Shown in pieces: positions 33,794 through 46,900 of a stretch of DNA of 64,000 nucleotides. The translations under genes were made by a program, and so were the position numbers. Numbering within the stretch: the stretch's first letter is position 1; each line of letters starts with the position of its first letter. Origin of the DNA: Podarcis raffonei (lineage: Eukaryota; Chordata; Lepidosauria; Squamata; Lacertidae). The stretch covers positions 12,700,001-12,764,000 of the forward strand of contig NC_070616.1 of NCBI RefSeq assembly GCF_027172205.1. Direction: 5' to 3'. The notes below the pieces were generated by a model. The model had not been told where the DNA came from. It saw only the letters and a list, made by a program, of their open reading frames with translations, and ran no database searches.

Positions 33794-34204
33794 TACATAT
33801 AGACACTCTGTTTTTCAAACTGACCAGTGTCCAACACACATTAGACTCACGTAAGCCCATTGACATAAATGTATTTGGCAAAACATGGACATCTTGTTGT
33901 GTCAACAGAGTAAATTTGAATGGAAGAGAATTACGGTGCAAACAAAAATATTGCCACACCTGCTTGGTAATTATTTTCACACAGGAATAAACTAACTTGC
34001 CACCTTGCCATGCTTTTTCTTTACAGTCACAATTCTTCTTGAGTCTTGTGAACAGACCCCACAAGGGGAGAAAGAGGAGACTGACAGGAGATAGCCAAGT
34101 CATCTTCAAATATCTCAAGGGCTGTCACATGGAAGATGGAGCAAGCTTGTTTTCTCCTGCTAAGGAGGGTAGGACCTGAACCAATGGCTTCAAGTCACAA
34201 GAAA

Positions 34205-34385
34205 GGAGATTCTGACTAATTATCAGGAATAACTTTCTGAGGGTAACAGCTGTTTGACTCACCTTCATTGGAGGTTTTTAAGCAGAGGCTAAATGGCCAT
34301 CTGTCATGGCTGTGATTCCTGCTTTGCAGGGGGTTGGAACGGATGACCCTCAGGGTCCCTTCCAACTCCACAATTCTATAATTCC
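34205..34385 (+). repeat. CR1 LINE 3' end
   Basis: TTGGAGGTTTTTAAGCAGAG, then GGCCATCTGTCATGGCTGTG, GCAGGGGGTTGGAACGGATG and a tail ACAATTCTATAATTCC. This is the standard CR1 3' terminus. Confidence 0.75.
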
Positions 34386-34439
34386 ATGTAAACCCTAGTG
34401 AAGTTTTAGCATGTGAAAGCACCCCTATTTTTGTGCACC

Positions 34440-34932
34440 AATTTGCAAAAACCCAGCCTCTATTTCCCCACCCCCCTGCAGTTTGAAGAATGCTCCCCCG
34501 CGCTTAATTTTTGTCACTCGGGCTTTTGAGCCCCCTGGCGCGTAACGTGTGAATGCGCCCTTAATTTTTGTACGCGTGTACCTCTTCCTTTTGAAAAAAT
34601 ACCCCCCTACGCCCCGCCCCGGGAGTCCTTGCCAGCCACAGCTCCCCCAAAGCCGGCTTTCCCCGTGGTTATAAACCTCCCCGGCTGAGGCTCCCCTCCC
34701 GCAGCCCGCCAGCCTCCCCTCAGACGCTGGCAACCCGGCGCATGCGCAGAGCTCCCCCTCACTCTCCTCCTCCGCCCCCCAGCTCCTCGCCCGCCCCTTT
34801 TGCCTGTCAGGATGAGGCGGCTGAGGCGGCCCAGGGCCGGCGGCGGAGGCTGAGGCGGCGGCCCCTGTTGTGCTCGCTCCGCTCCCCTCGCCTGACTTAG
34901 CGGGCCCGGCCTCGGCGTGAGCTGGCTCAGCC
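34440..34932 (+). promoter_or_regulatory. RABEP1: CpG-island promoter and 5' UTR of RABEP1
   Basis: Very GC- and CpG-rich sequence from about 34570 through exon 1 to about 35110, without a TATA box. It contains repeated GAGGCGGC and GGCGG blocks upstream of the start. A 169-codon minus-strand frame across it is a shadow of GC-rich DNA. Confidence 0.75.
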
Positions 34933-37900
34933 ATGGCCCAGCCCGGGGCGGCGGCAGAAGAGTCGTCGACCGAAGGTGAGGAGAAGGACGAGGAGGGAAA
35001 GCCCGGGCGCGGCCTGCGAAGGCTTACCTGGGCCTGGGGGGTCGCGTGTGTGTCTGTGGGGGGCGGGCAGATGGCGCTGGGGATGCAGGCCAGGGAGGCT
35101 TGGAAGGGGGCGGCGGAAGTGTAGCCCCACCCCCAGGGGGGTTCTCCCCTCTCCCCAATATCAAGCCTCTGACACTCCCTGTTCGTGCCCCCCCACTTTT
35201 AAATTGTCACTTCCCTTACCTCCCCCCCAGTGGTTTCTCCTTAGCAGTCTCCTCCCTCCACATCAAAGGACTATTTCACCCCCCCACCCAATCTCGTGCT
35301 TTACTTTATTCTTCTCTCTCCCCCCCCCCACGCCAGTAATGTATCTCCTTCTCCTGCCCCACCACGACAGGCATCCCCATGCAACTCCTTCTTTTGCTTC
35401 CCTAACCCTTACTTCTCCCTCCCCCCTCCTCGCAGTGCTATCTCCTTATCAGTCTTCTCCCTGTCTCGTGCTTTATTTTATTTCTCTTTTATCCTCCCCG
35501 CTCCGTAATTTATCTTTCTCCTGCCCCCCACCCCACCGAAGGCATCGCCTTGCAATTACTTCTATGCACCCCCCCCCAGCCTACTGGTTTCTCCTTAACA
35601 GTTTCATCCTATCTTTAAGGAGTGTTTCTCTCCCCCATCTTGTGCTTTACTGGTTCTCTCTCTCTCTCTCTCCCACCCACACCCACACCTATTAATTTAT
35701 CATTTTCCTGCCCCACCACTACAGGCATCACCACCCCCAGCCTACTGGTTTCTACCCTCAGTAGCTACTCCCTTCAATCCTCACCTCAAGCGCTCTGTGT
35801 TTTTCTGTCTTACTCCCCTCATGACGAATCTCCTGAGTTTGTAGCACCTTAAAAGAATAACATTTATTGTGGCATTAATTTTTGTGGATTGGAAATCCAA
35901 CATTCAAATTACAGTTAAAATCATTGCTGGTAAAATATTCCACCACCACCACCACCTTTTTGCAGCCATATACAACCCATTCCTTTAGCCTACTAAGCCC
36001 TGTGCAAAAATGAGTCCAATGTTCCATGCAACAAAAACTTCAAGCTTTCCCCCTTCTGCACTGTGGGCAGCCTCAGTTCCCTTTTCCTTCAGCTTCATGC
36101 TGTTGGCAGTTGCACATCCACAGCCCTGGGTTATCCCATGTTTCTGAAGTTGTGGTTGACCTGTAAGCCTTTGGTGAAATGAACAAGACAGATCCAGTGG
36201 TTGCATTCTTCTTGGAGAGTAAAGGTAAAGGGACCCCTTACCATTAGGCCCAGTCGTGACCGACTCTGGGGTTGCGGCGCTCATCTCACTTTATTGGCCG
36301 ATGGAGCGGGCATACAGCTTCCGGGTCATGTGGCCAGCATGACTAAGCTGCTTCTGGCGAACCAGAGCAGCACATGGAAACTCCGTTTACCTTCCCACCG
36401 GAGCGGTACCTATTTATCTACTTGCACTTTGACGTGCTTTCGAAATGCAACGAGAGTCAAAAGGCTCTGTAGGGTTGGGTTGTGGAGTTGAATTTCGAGG
36501 GAGAAGTGTGAGTGTGAAGGAAGAGAGTGTGTGTGTGTGCGCGCGCGTGCACACACATGCAAGTCCCATGTGGTAGCAGAAGTGCTCTTTCTGTACAATG
36601 AAACAGCAGTTATTTTAGCTGGTGTGACACTACTATTGAAGTGTGCTAATGGGATTTACCTGGATAAGGATGTGTCCAACTTTTGAAAATCAAATTTTAT
36701 GTGGTGCTATCATAAGCTACATCAGCTACATATTTTTACATTAAAATAAAATTTATATTATGCATAATACAATACAATACAACATATTTATGTTACTTGC
36801 ATCTCCTTAGGAAAAAGTCAGGTAATGAGGGGCATGATAGAGGTGCATAAGATTCTATATGATGTGGAGAAAGTGGATAGGCAGGCATTTTTCTTCCTCT
36901 CTCTTGATACTAGAGCCCAGGACTGTCCGATGAAGCTGAATGTTAGAAGATTTAGGACAGACAAGGTGCTTCATCACACAGCACACATTTGAACTGTGGA
37001 ATTTGCTCCCATAATTCTGTTCAACAAGATGTAGTGATGGCCAGCAACTTGGATGGCTTTAAAAGATGATTACACAAATTAATGGGGGATAAGGGTAGAA
37101 TTAATGTTCTGCCTCCACCTTTGAAGGCAGTGAATACCAGTTGCTGGGAACCACAAGTGCTGGAGTGCTGTTGTGCTCAGGTCATGTCTTAAGGCTTTCT
37201 GTAGGCATCTGGCTGGCCACTGTCAGAACACATGGGTTGAACCAGGTGGGCCTTTGACCTGATCTAGCAAGTTTCTTCTTATATCCTTATTCCACTTATC
37301 CACTACTGCTGGGCTCTCAAAGAAGTTTGCAATAATTAACAGAAAAGTAAAACAGCTCTAAAACAATAGATTGTAAAACCAACAAATCAGATTAAACTAA
37401 CAATGCAATAAAAGTTGTTGCTACTGTTCAGTAAAAAAATAAAAAGGACTTCTGAAGCAGGAAGATCTTAACAATTGTTCTAAAACAAGGAGTGAATTGG
37501 ACAGGCCCAAAGGATTGAGTTCCTAAAGAAGCTGAGCCAAAACAGAAAAACTACCACTTTACACATCTCCACCACTGAAGACACATAGAGCAGGGCTTCA
37601 TCTGCAGATTTTTAGAAGATGCAGGTGTGGGAGACATATTTGATAAAGGACAAATACTATTTAATGTTTTGAGTGTAATTACTAGCACTTTAAATTTGAC
37701 ATGAAGGCAAATGGGCAATACAGTCCTACCTCGGAAGTTGAACGGAATCCGTTCCAGGAGTCTGTTCGACTTCCAAAACATTCGGAAACCCAAGCACAGC
37801 TTCTGATTGGCTGCAGGAAGCTCCTGCAGCCAATTGGAATCCACAGAAGCTCCATCAGACATTTGGCTTCCAAAAATAGCTCGCAAACCAGAACACTCAC

Positions 37901-40900
37901 GTCCGGGTTTGCGGCGTTTGGGAACCAAAATGTTCAAAAATGAAGCTGTTCGAAAACCAAGGTACGTGTTCTTCCTTAATAATAGCTACATAATGTTCTC
38001 TCTGGCTACAATGGTCAGGAGTTCAGCTGCTGCATCCTGGATCATAGGTAATTTCTTCACACCATTCAAATACAGCCCCATGGTAGGGTAAACTGCATTA
38101 ATCCTGAACAGTGACACAATAGTCAGCTGTCTCTTCCCAAGAAAAGGGCGGAGCTAGCAAACAGTACCGAACACTTGGTACCTGAGAATCAAGTAGCAAC
38201 ACAGAGTTTAGGGTTATGTGACTGACAATACCTGTCATGGCAATATGGATTTATTTCTATGAGAATGTTTACCCTACTCATCTAATAATATACATCACAA
38301 AGTACCTCATAACAGAAAATGGAGCTTCCACCTTAGGCAGGACAGTGTGAAGGACCACTTCATCAGATCTTAGGCAGTAGGCAGGCTGTTACATGATAAG
38401 GTGGTCCTTCAGGTATCCAGGACTCAAGCCACTTAGGGATTTAAAAGGAATTACTAACACTGTGAAACCTGTAAACAAATTGGCAACCAGTGCAGCTGAT
38501 GCTGGATAGGTATCTTCTTCTTACTTGTAGCCGAGTAAAATTGTCTTCCATAAACACAGTTTTAACAGTGAGTCCATAAGTGACTGTGGAGGCCATTTCT
38601 GGACCCACACATCCTTCCACAGTGGGGACATTGGTTCCCGGGCAGGAGTTGATCACGGCGTGGATTTGCCAAGCATGCCTTCCTCTTAGCACGTTTCTCC
38701 CTTGCGTTTTGAATTTGAGTGTCTTCAAAGTCCACAACACCTTTCGTGAAGGCAGTTCTCCAACTGGAGTGCTCGCAGGCAAGTGTTTCCCAGTTGTAGT
38801 ATAAGTTTTTTAGATTTGCCTTGAGACAGTCTTTAAACCTTTTTTGTTGACCACCAGCATTACACTTTCCATTTTTAAGTTTGGAATAGAGTAGTTGCTT
38901 TGGAAGACGATAATCAGGCATCCGCACAACATGACCAGTCCAACGAAGCTGATGTTGGAGAATCATTGCTACAGTCTTCACCATACTGGTGCCTAGTTTT
39001 GGACTAAAACTCCATCCATCCACAGCCAGCGCATCCTGGAAAGCACCAGGCTGGATAGGCTTGTGTAATGTTATCCCATGGGCCCATTAACATCCTTCCA
39101 ACCATTTTCTGGATCACTTAAAATTTCCTAACACTCTTCAAAAGGAAACTCATATAGGGTGCATTACAATAATACATCCTGAATGTAATTAAAGGATATG
39201 TTACTGTAGCCAGATCTGACATTCTCACAAATGATGCATACTAGCCTAAGACAGGCAAAGACCCTTTGGGCCATCACTGCCACCTGTATATCCAAATACA
39301 ATAGTACCTCCAGATGGTGAACCAGATTCTTCAAGGGAAGTACTATCCCATCCCAAATGGACTGCATCCCTGTTCTGCAGTCTGTTCCCTTCTGATCAGA
39401 ATCACCTCTGTCTTGTCTGGAATAAGCTTCTGTTTATTGGCCCTCACCTAGCCCGTTTATACCAGAATGTAAAGATCCTTTAGGTAGTCTTTTCTTTGGA
39501 GCTTCTTAATGTGCCTGCTCTACTCTCCCTCTTCACTAGCTATGTAAAGATTTGGGAAGCCTATTTTCAGAGGGATGAATCTGGAAAAGTAAGTATGTGG
39601 GATGAAGAGAAAGGATGTTATTTGAATATTACTATTCCTAAGAACAGCAGAATGTGAACTATTATACTGGGGCTGAAAACATAATATATTCAGTTTATGC
39701 CACTATTAAAACTCTGTTAGTATGAGTCATCTTTAGTACTGGCTGGTGATCTGAATAAATATATACTGAACCATTCACAATGTTAATGCAGAGAGGGAGT
39801 GTAAAATGTAAGCTTGTACACTTGTGGCTCCAGCCTAAGACTTTTGAGTGAATTTATGTGGAACAATGTAGGACTTGCAACTGGAATGGTACACATTGAA
39901 GGTCCCACTGAGGCATCAGTTTGCAAGGTACCATTCTCAGTTTTTCTTCTATGAAAAGTAAAAAAAAAAAAAGCACATCAGTGATAACCTGCTGGTGTTG
40001 TAGGAATTTTGTGGTAGGTCAATGGTAGTCATAGATTTATTCAAGAAGAGTGGCTCCTTTACCTCTAGTACACTAATTAAAAGCCTATGGAATATCTACC
40101 TATGTATATAAAGAGCAGGGGCCAGAAATGCTGCAAAGAATTTAGTTGACAGGTTCATGTAAGAAATCTATCACTAAGGTCAGGGAGATCACTTGGATGA
40201 ACTAAATCCAGTGAAGTGACTTAACATACTGTATTAGAATTGAAAGAGGTACTGTATTTATCTGGGCAGGTAATTATGATTATTTGTGTTTGGAGAGGCA
40301 GTTATAACAACTTCTGTAAGAAAACTTTTACTGAAGCTTCATAATATTAACCTAGGACATTCTGGGGGAAAGTTAGTTTAATCACTTCACGATTGACCAG
40401 TGGCATGTTTTTTGGAGAACAAGAAACAAAGACTGGATAATTCTTTGTAGGGGAATGGATGCAGTTAAGCAAATATCTTTATAGACAGAGAATTAGACTT
40501 GTTGATCTTTACTTGTAGTGCATTCTTAGCTGCCAAATTATATTTTATGCAGTACATCAACCAAATCTGAACTGAAAAGAAGATTGAACCTTCATTTTTG
40601 TTCATTTGCAACAAGACCAGAACTGTTGTTCAAAAGCCTCTGTTGAATGTTAACTGGAACAGAGTTTTTTTTTATTGGTTTAGAATAAGAATTTGACATT
40701 ATCACATCCTTTAAAAATATATATATGATTTTTAAAATTTTCAGTGGCTGCAGTTGGAATGACTCATGAGGGCACAAAACTATATTTTATCCCCCACTTT
40801 CCTCCAGTGAACTCAATACTGCATGCATAGTTCTTTCCTCAACCTTTATGCTTATAATAACCCTGGGAGATATGTTGGGCAGAGAGGTGGTGACAAACCA

Positions 40901-43900
40901 CAAGTTCATCCCCATGAGTTTCACAGCTGAGTGTGGATCTGAATCTAGATCTCCCCATTTGTAGTCTGGCACTCTAGCCCAGGTGCATGGAACCTGTTGC
41001 GCTCCAGATGTTGTACTCAGCCCCAGCCAGCAGGAGTGGGGCTGGATACAAGCAACATTATCTGAGTTGCTGGTAAGAGATGCGTGAGGTTTCAACTACT
41101 GCTTAGCTTTGTAACTTCTTCAGCCTAAGTTTATAAAAGTTACTCACTTGCCAGCCCACATGTATAGATTAGTCATTTCTGGCACATGGGTGGCCTGAAA
41201 AGGTCGTAGGAAGAACCACAGTTTAAGAGTTTCCCTGCCTACTTGCCTGAAGGTGACACCACAGGTGGGTAGCTATTTACGGGTCCTGGTATACAGCGTT
41301 AGATGGTAGTGGTGGCCGTGTACAGGTCATCTTGCAATGTGAGTTTTATTTATTTGAAACTTACTGATATCATCCTTCATTCTGTTTAGAGTTTTAGGGC
41401 ATTGTACAATTTATTTCAGGGTGGTGACTGTAATTCAGACTTGCAGATTAGCCTTGAGAAGGGTGCTTGTCCAGCATCTGCTCTGGTCACCTATCTCTTG
41501 TATATCACAGCAGTTGGTTGCACTAGTTCACAGAGAGCTGGACTTCATGCATAATTTCCCCCAGAATGTCAAATGATGGTGGGATGGGGGCTGTTGCCCT
41601 GCCACCATTTGCATGGGACCTGATGGGTCCTGGTTCTGAGGCAAGCAATTGCTCCCTGGCGTGCTTCTCCTGAAGGGAGGCCAGCACTCACAAAATTGTT
41701 CCCTGCCATCACCACCACCTGCTTTGGGTCAATCCTGGCTTCAAGTGTCCCTGTTTTCTCCCCAAGGTGATTGGGGTAGCAGTGCATGTAACACTGCTAT
41801 AGCAGCATGTTGGCTGAACTTCTTGTCTCTTTTCAAACTGAAACGAAGTGTTTCATTTGAGTGAATAACAGGATTTAATGTGTATTCAGTTCGTTGTTCT
41901 TGTGAAGCAATTAAGTGGAGAAAGTTAAATGAATGCAGTTTATGTGAAGTTGCTTGTTATGACTGATTGGAGCTTCATAGATTTATTGTGTTTGTGATTC
42001 AGAAATTTTTGTGGGCCTTGGTGGCCAACCAAAAATTTGTAGTCGCTAGCAACCTGCTCTCTCCCAAAGGAAAGGATTGTGTCCCTGGCTTAGTGCTATG
42101 TCCCCATATACAGTGTCAAGGGCAATCTTCTATTCTCTTCCTCAACTCCAAACTTGGACCTGGATAGCAGGGTGAGGTAAGGATTGCTCCTACAGTTACA
42201 TTGCTCTTCCAAAGTATTTGGAAAAGCAGCAGCAACACAAGCCCCCTTCTCCCTTCTTCAGGGAATAAGTCTGCAATATATCAGTTTGTTGCTGCACTTC
42301 TAAGGTGCTTGGAATGCTTTTGAAATGCAGTGCCAAAACTGTCCACAGTCCCTCTCCCGATCCTTGAGGTGTGGGGTGGGGAATCATTCCCACAGTTGCA
42401 CTGGGTTTTTTGAAGGATTTTTGCAGCTATTATGACTATCCCACTTTCTACATCTGAGATTGGCTTGCCCCATTTGTGTTTCATTTCCCCAAATCTGTTT
42501 CTGTAGTTTAGAGGTCAATGTGTATCTTCATGTAGCCAAAATGGTACTATCTATGCACAAGAGAGAAATATTAGCAGACTTTAGGGAAACCTCAATGTTT
42601 GCAAAAGTACCAAAAAGAAGAAGAAGAAAAGTGCTAAGGGGTGTTTTTGTTGTTGTTGCCAAAACAGTTTAGTAGGAACTGAGTGTGGCAGTGGACTGCT
42701 GACAGACTTTTGGGAGAGAAAAGGAAAAACCAGGTGAGAAATGAGATGAAATGGAGTATCATGGATGAGGGCATGGCTGGGTGGATGAAACAAGAGCATT
42801 CCACCTTGCAGTATTTTCTAGCTTTCTGACATTTTGGGTGCCTACAAGGATTTTTGCAACGCTGGAAAGCAATAGCCAAAGAATAAAAGTGAAATATGCA
42901 GCAGATCTTTTTGTCTTATAATTGCTTTCATAGCAAAAGCAACTTCTTTATCAGAAAATGTGGATTTTGTTCTTATCATCTCCTGAAGAAGAAGAGCAAC
43001 ATTTTTGTCCAACGACCTGTCCAGCTACTAATTTTGTATGTTCTTTGCTTACTTCAGGATATCTTCAGGGTGCTGTGCAAAAGCAGTAGTGAATTTCCTG
43101 GGTGTACTGTAGCCTTTATGTAAAAGCTTTATCATTCTCTATAATTACTAGGGGGTATGGCTGGTTCATCCATGGGGCAAGGTGAGGCGACTGCTTTGGT
43201 TGGCAGGATCCTCTGGGGCAGCAGATCCTGATGTTGATTTTCTTTCCTCTCTTCTTTCTGATGTAGATCTTCCCTCACTCCTTCTTCCCTGGCAGGAAGT
43301 AGGGTACCATTTTGGGATCTGCTTTAGGTGCCAAAATGTATTGGGCCAGCCCTGCTTGGGGGGGAAACAATGTATTCTATATTATTATGAGCTGGTGATT
43401 CTAAGACCCACCCTCACAAGTTCTGTAGTTATCTCTTCCTGCTGTTGCTGCTGTCCAGTTATTTGTAATGTGACTGGGTGTTTTAAGAGAGAGAGAAATC
43501 AGATCTTCCACCCCCTCAACCACACTCCTCTGCTTGCTCTCCAGCATCTCTCCCATGCACTGAGAAGCTTGGGCAGCTAGCCATTAGAGGTAACTGTCAG
43601 TGCAGTGCTCTGTTTTTACAGCAGTGGCTGCTCTGTTTCACTCCCCTAGAGTTAGAGTGTAGGGTTCTAGCCTAGGAGAGAGAAAGACAGCAGGAACTTG
43701 TGCTCTTTCTCTCAACCCCTCCCTGCCTTTGCCAGTGAGACACAGTTCTCAGTACTCGGTGCTACATATCCTGAGCCCGTTTCCTAATCAGGAGTTCTAG
43801 GGAACATGTGTGTACCATCTCCTCTCTGCCTTTCATTCTTCCACTGGAGGTTGCCCAGAGGTACCGTATTTTTCGCTCTATAAGACACACTTTCCCCCTC

Positions 43901-46900
43901 CTAAAACATAAGGGGAAATGTGTGTGTGTGTTATGGAGCGAATGCAGGCTCCATGGCTTCAGCGAAAGCAACACAAAGCCTCCGGAGCACAGCGGGAGCG
44001 CTCCCGCTGTGCTCCGGAGGCTTTGGGCGGCTATCCCTGAAGCCAGGAGGGCAAGAGGGATCGGTGCACACCAACCTCTTGCTCTCCTGGCTTCGCTTCG
44101 CTGGAGAGGTGCTGTGCAGCTTTCCCTCTCTGCTCAGCGCCCCTTAAGCGAAGCGGGAGGAGCAATGGAAGGGGCTCCGTTTCTCCTGCCGCTTTGCTGA
44201 AGAGCCGCTACGCAGAGAGGGAGAGAATATTTTTTTTCTTGTTATCCTCCTCTAAAACTATGTGCGTCTTATGGCCGGGTGCGTCTTATAGAGCGAAAAA
44301 TATGGTAGTCATTACTCTAGGTGATCTTATATTCCTCCAAATAGAGGAATGTTTCTGATGGATGATTTTGCTGTGCTCTTTGTGCAATTGCCTATACATT
44401 TTGCGCAGTTGCTTATACATCATGGTGATAGTGGGGATAAAGTAGAGTTAAAGAAAACCATATATATAGTGTGTTCCTGTTTTTGCTAGGAAATAATGGA
44501 CAAAGATCAGAGTCTTAATGATGGATTCACAGGATTTCCAGCCAAAGGTTTCTATATACTGGGAAAAGTGAAATAAGGAAGCCTGCCCCTCTCTAGTTGA
44601 GTGCAATTTTCCACCATGCCTCCATAGATGATTACTGTATGTGAGCAGTTTGATTGGTACTAATACAACTGCATGGTGGATGTGTGTAACAGTGATATAG
44701 ATCAGTGTTAGAAACTGAGATATGAAAGCTAAATGGCACCTTTAACCCAGGTTGTGGGCACAACAATGAAATGTCTAGGCGTGCTTTTTTATAACAAAAA
44801 TACAAAGCTGAAAATGAATGAACTGCAGCTCTCTGCAGTTTTAATCTGAAATCTTAGGCACAGTACTGCGGTCAGAGCTCAGAAACTGCTCGTGCTAATG
44901 AAATTCCCTGTTGCAAAATGCACCTGGAACAATGGGAGTTTTGAACAATGATATAGATAGTATGACTTCAGTTCAAAGAAGAGATCAGGATGATTCTTGC
45001 ATACATCAGGACTTTCAACAGCTCTACTGAGTCGCCCTGGAAGCTATCAAAGCAACTTCAGGAATGTCAAAAGCAGCTCCTGATGTGATACATGGCGTCA
45101 AATGTATGCTCATTTGTCCCTGGGCTTACTGGATTTGGGCTGACATGTTGGATGAGGCAGCATGGAAGCCTTAGCAGCTTCAAAATAGTTTGATAGGCCA
45201 TGAAACTCATTTGGGAAGGCACTTGGACAAGTCATTTTCCTGTTACCATAACCTACCTTTCAGAGCTGGTATGAAAATAAAATGCTGCTCTGATGTTTGG
45301 ATGTTAAATGTGGTCTGCACATTTAAATAATTATACAGTGTGGTAAACATTCAAATGGAAATAAACTGTGCTATATCCAACTCTAATTGGAGTAGTCCCA
45401 CTGAAGTTGATAAACCTAAGTTAGTCATGTCCATTAATTAAAATGGGTCTCCTCTGAGTAGGACTGACAATGGATGCAACTCCTTTCAGCCATGGAAAGT
45501 CCAGATCTTCACATAAGACGGCACATGATAAAGACTGAGATAAATACTGTTGAATCTTTGGTTTAGCAGACTTGCTTCTTCCTTCTTCCTCTGTTGATGA
45601 TGACTTTGCAGCTGGGGTATGCATTTTTTGTCCTCAAGAAGTGACAATTTCCCCACGGTGAGAAACATGTATTTTTTCACTCCTGTAGTTTTAGTCTGTA
45701 GCCTCTTGGTTTTCATGATACGGAGCTTTAAGGGTACTGTACTTTGCTGGTATCAGCCAGTTACTTTGGGCAGTGGACAAGCTCTATTCAGCCTTGCAGT
45801 GGCAAATAGACAATTGGGGTTTGGGCTGTAGCTTGAAAGGTTTGTCTTCTTGACAACCTTCTTTCAAACAAATATGTGGGAGGGAGGTGGGGTTGCTCAT
45901 ATTAATCCCTAGATTTCAGTAACCTATGGAAACATGTTTATCTCTAAGAAAGTGCATCTTTTTCCAAAGCTATCAGGTGTTCAAGGACAATGACAACAGC
46001 ATTCTCTTAAGAATTTAATGAAGTTAGAGCTGATGCTCATAGGGTTCCAAACTGAAAGGAAAGGCTATTAGTTTTAAAGTGCAAGGTTCTGATCTGTTGA
46101 TTTCTCTTCTGTGCCAAGGAAATATAAAATTCATGTGTGGAATGAATTGTTTCAGTTAAGTGGTTCTGTATGGTGTAGTTTAAAAAAATCACCACTAAGT
46201 TTTTAATTTGTTTGACAAAAGCAGGAAGGAAACATAGAGAGATCAGGAACAGTTTGGCTGTAGGGATAGGAAGGAAATGCAGAAAACTGAAGATCCAGCA
46301 AAAATCTTTGTTTCTTTAGGATCCTCTTCAAATCTGTGAATTTTAACATAGACTGGATAGAATTTACAGTTTTCAGTTCATAACCAGGAGCAGATTGGTA
46401 AACACAAACACTGAAACATTCTCCCTTCTCCTACTGAGTGGTTTAGCCTCAGTGGTTATATGTTGGAAATACCACATTGAAAGTTCCTAGGCCTCTCTTT
46501 TCTTGCTCTTGAACACTTCTTATGCGAAAGTCATTTGTAAGGAACCCTTGGTTTGCCTTGTGACTGGATCCAGTTGAGCAAGTATCAAGTTCTTCCTTTG
46601 GATAAAAAGCATTGAATATCCAGATTGTTGATCCCTGGATAAGAAGCTTGCCCCTTTCTCCTGAAACTAATTTTACTTGGTTTTTAGCATATTATTTCAC
46701 TGCCAAATGTAAAGTTGTCTTATGAAAGCCCCTATGCAGGTTAGTTAGCTGTTTGTAATATGTTCAAGATAATTGTGATAACTGTTGTTCCATGGCTGTT
46801 ATTTTAAAAGAAAGCCAGAACCCTATACATGTATTTTTCTTCAGGAGAACCCATAAATATACTTTGTAAGGCAGTATGACCCTTGTTTTTTGCTTATCTA

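Larger units (their letters stand above)
30711..34439. other. intergenic region between IFT22 and RABEP1
   Basis: It holds a Sauria SINE (30835-31075), a 62-bp minisatellite (31430-31670), a SINE fragment (32371-32437), two TA-flanked elements (32668-32868, 33553-33793) and a CR1 3' piece (34205-34385). 31680-32370 and 32880-33540 show no supported gene. Confidence 0.6.

Noticed and set aside
34425-34934. 169-codon minus-strand open frame ahead of RABEP1
   Set aside because: It is antisense to the RABEP1 promoter and 5' UTR, with GC-rich low-complexity residues. It is a shadow.
34976-35695. 239-codon plus-strand open frame
   Set aside because: It starts in the RABEP1 intron just after the donor. 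It is made of C/T-rich tandem repeats whose translation is low-complexity Pro/Ser/Leu, so it is an effect of composition.
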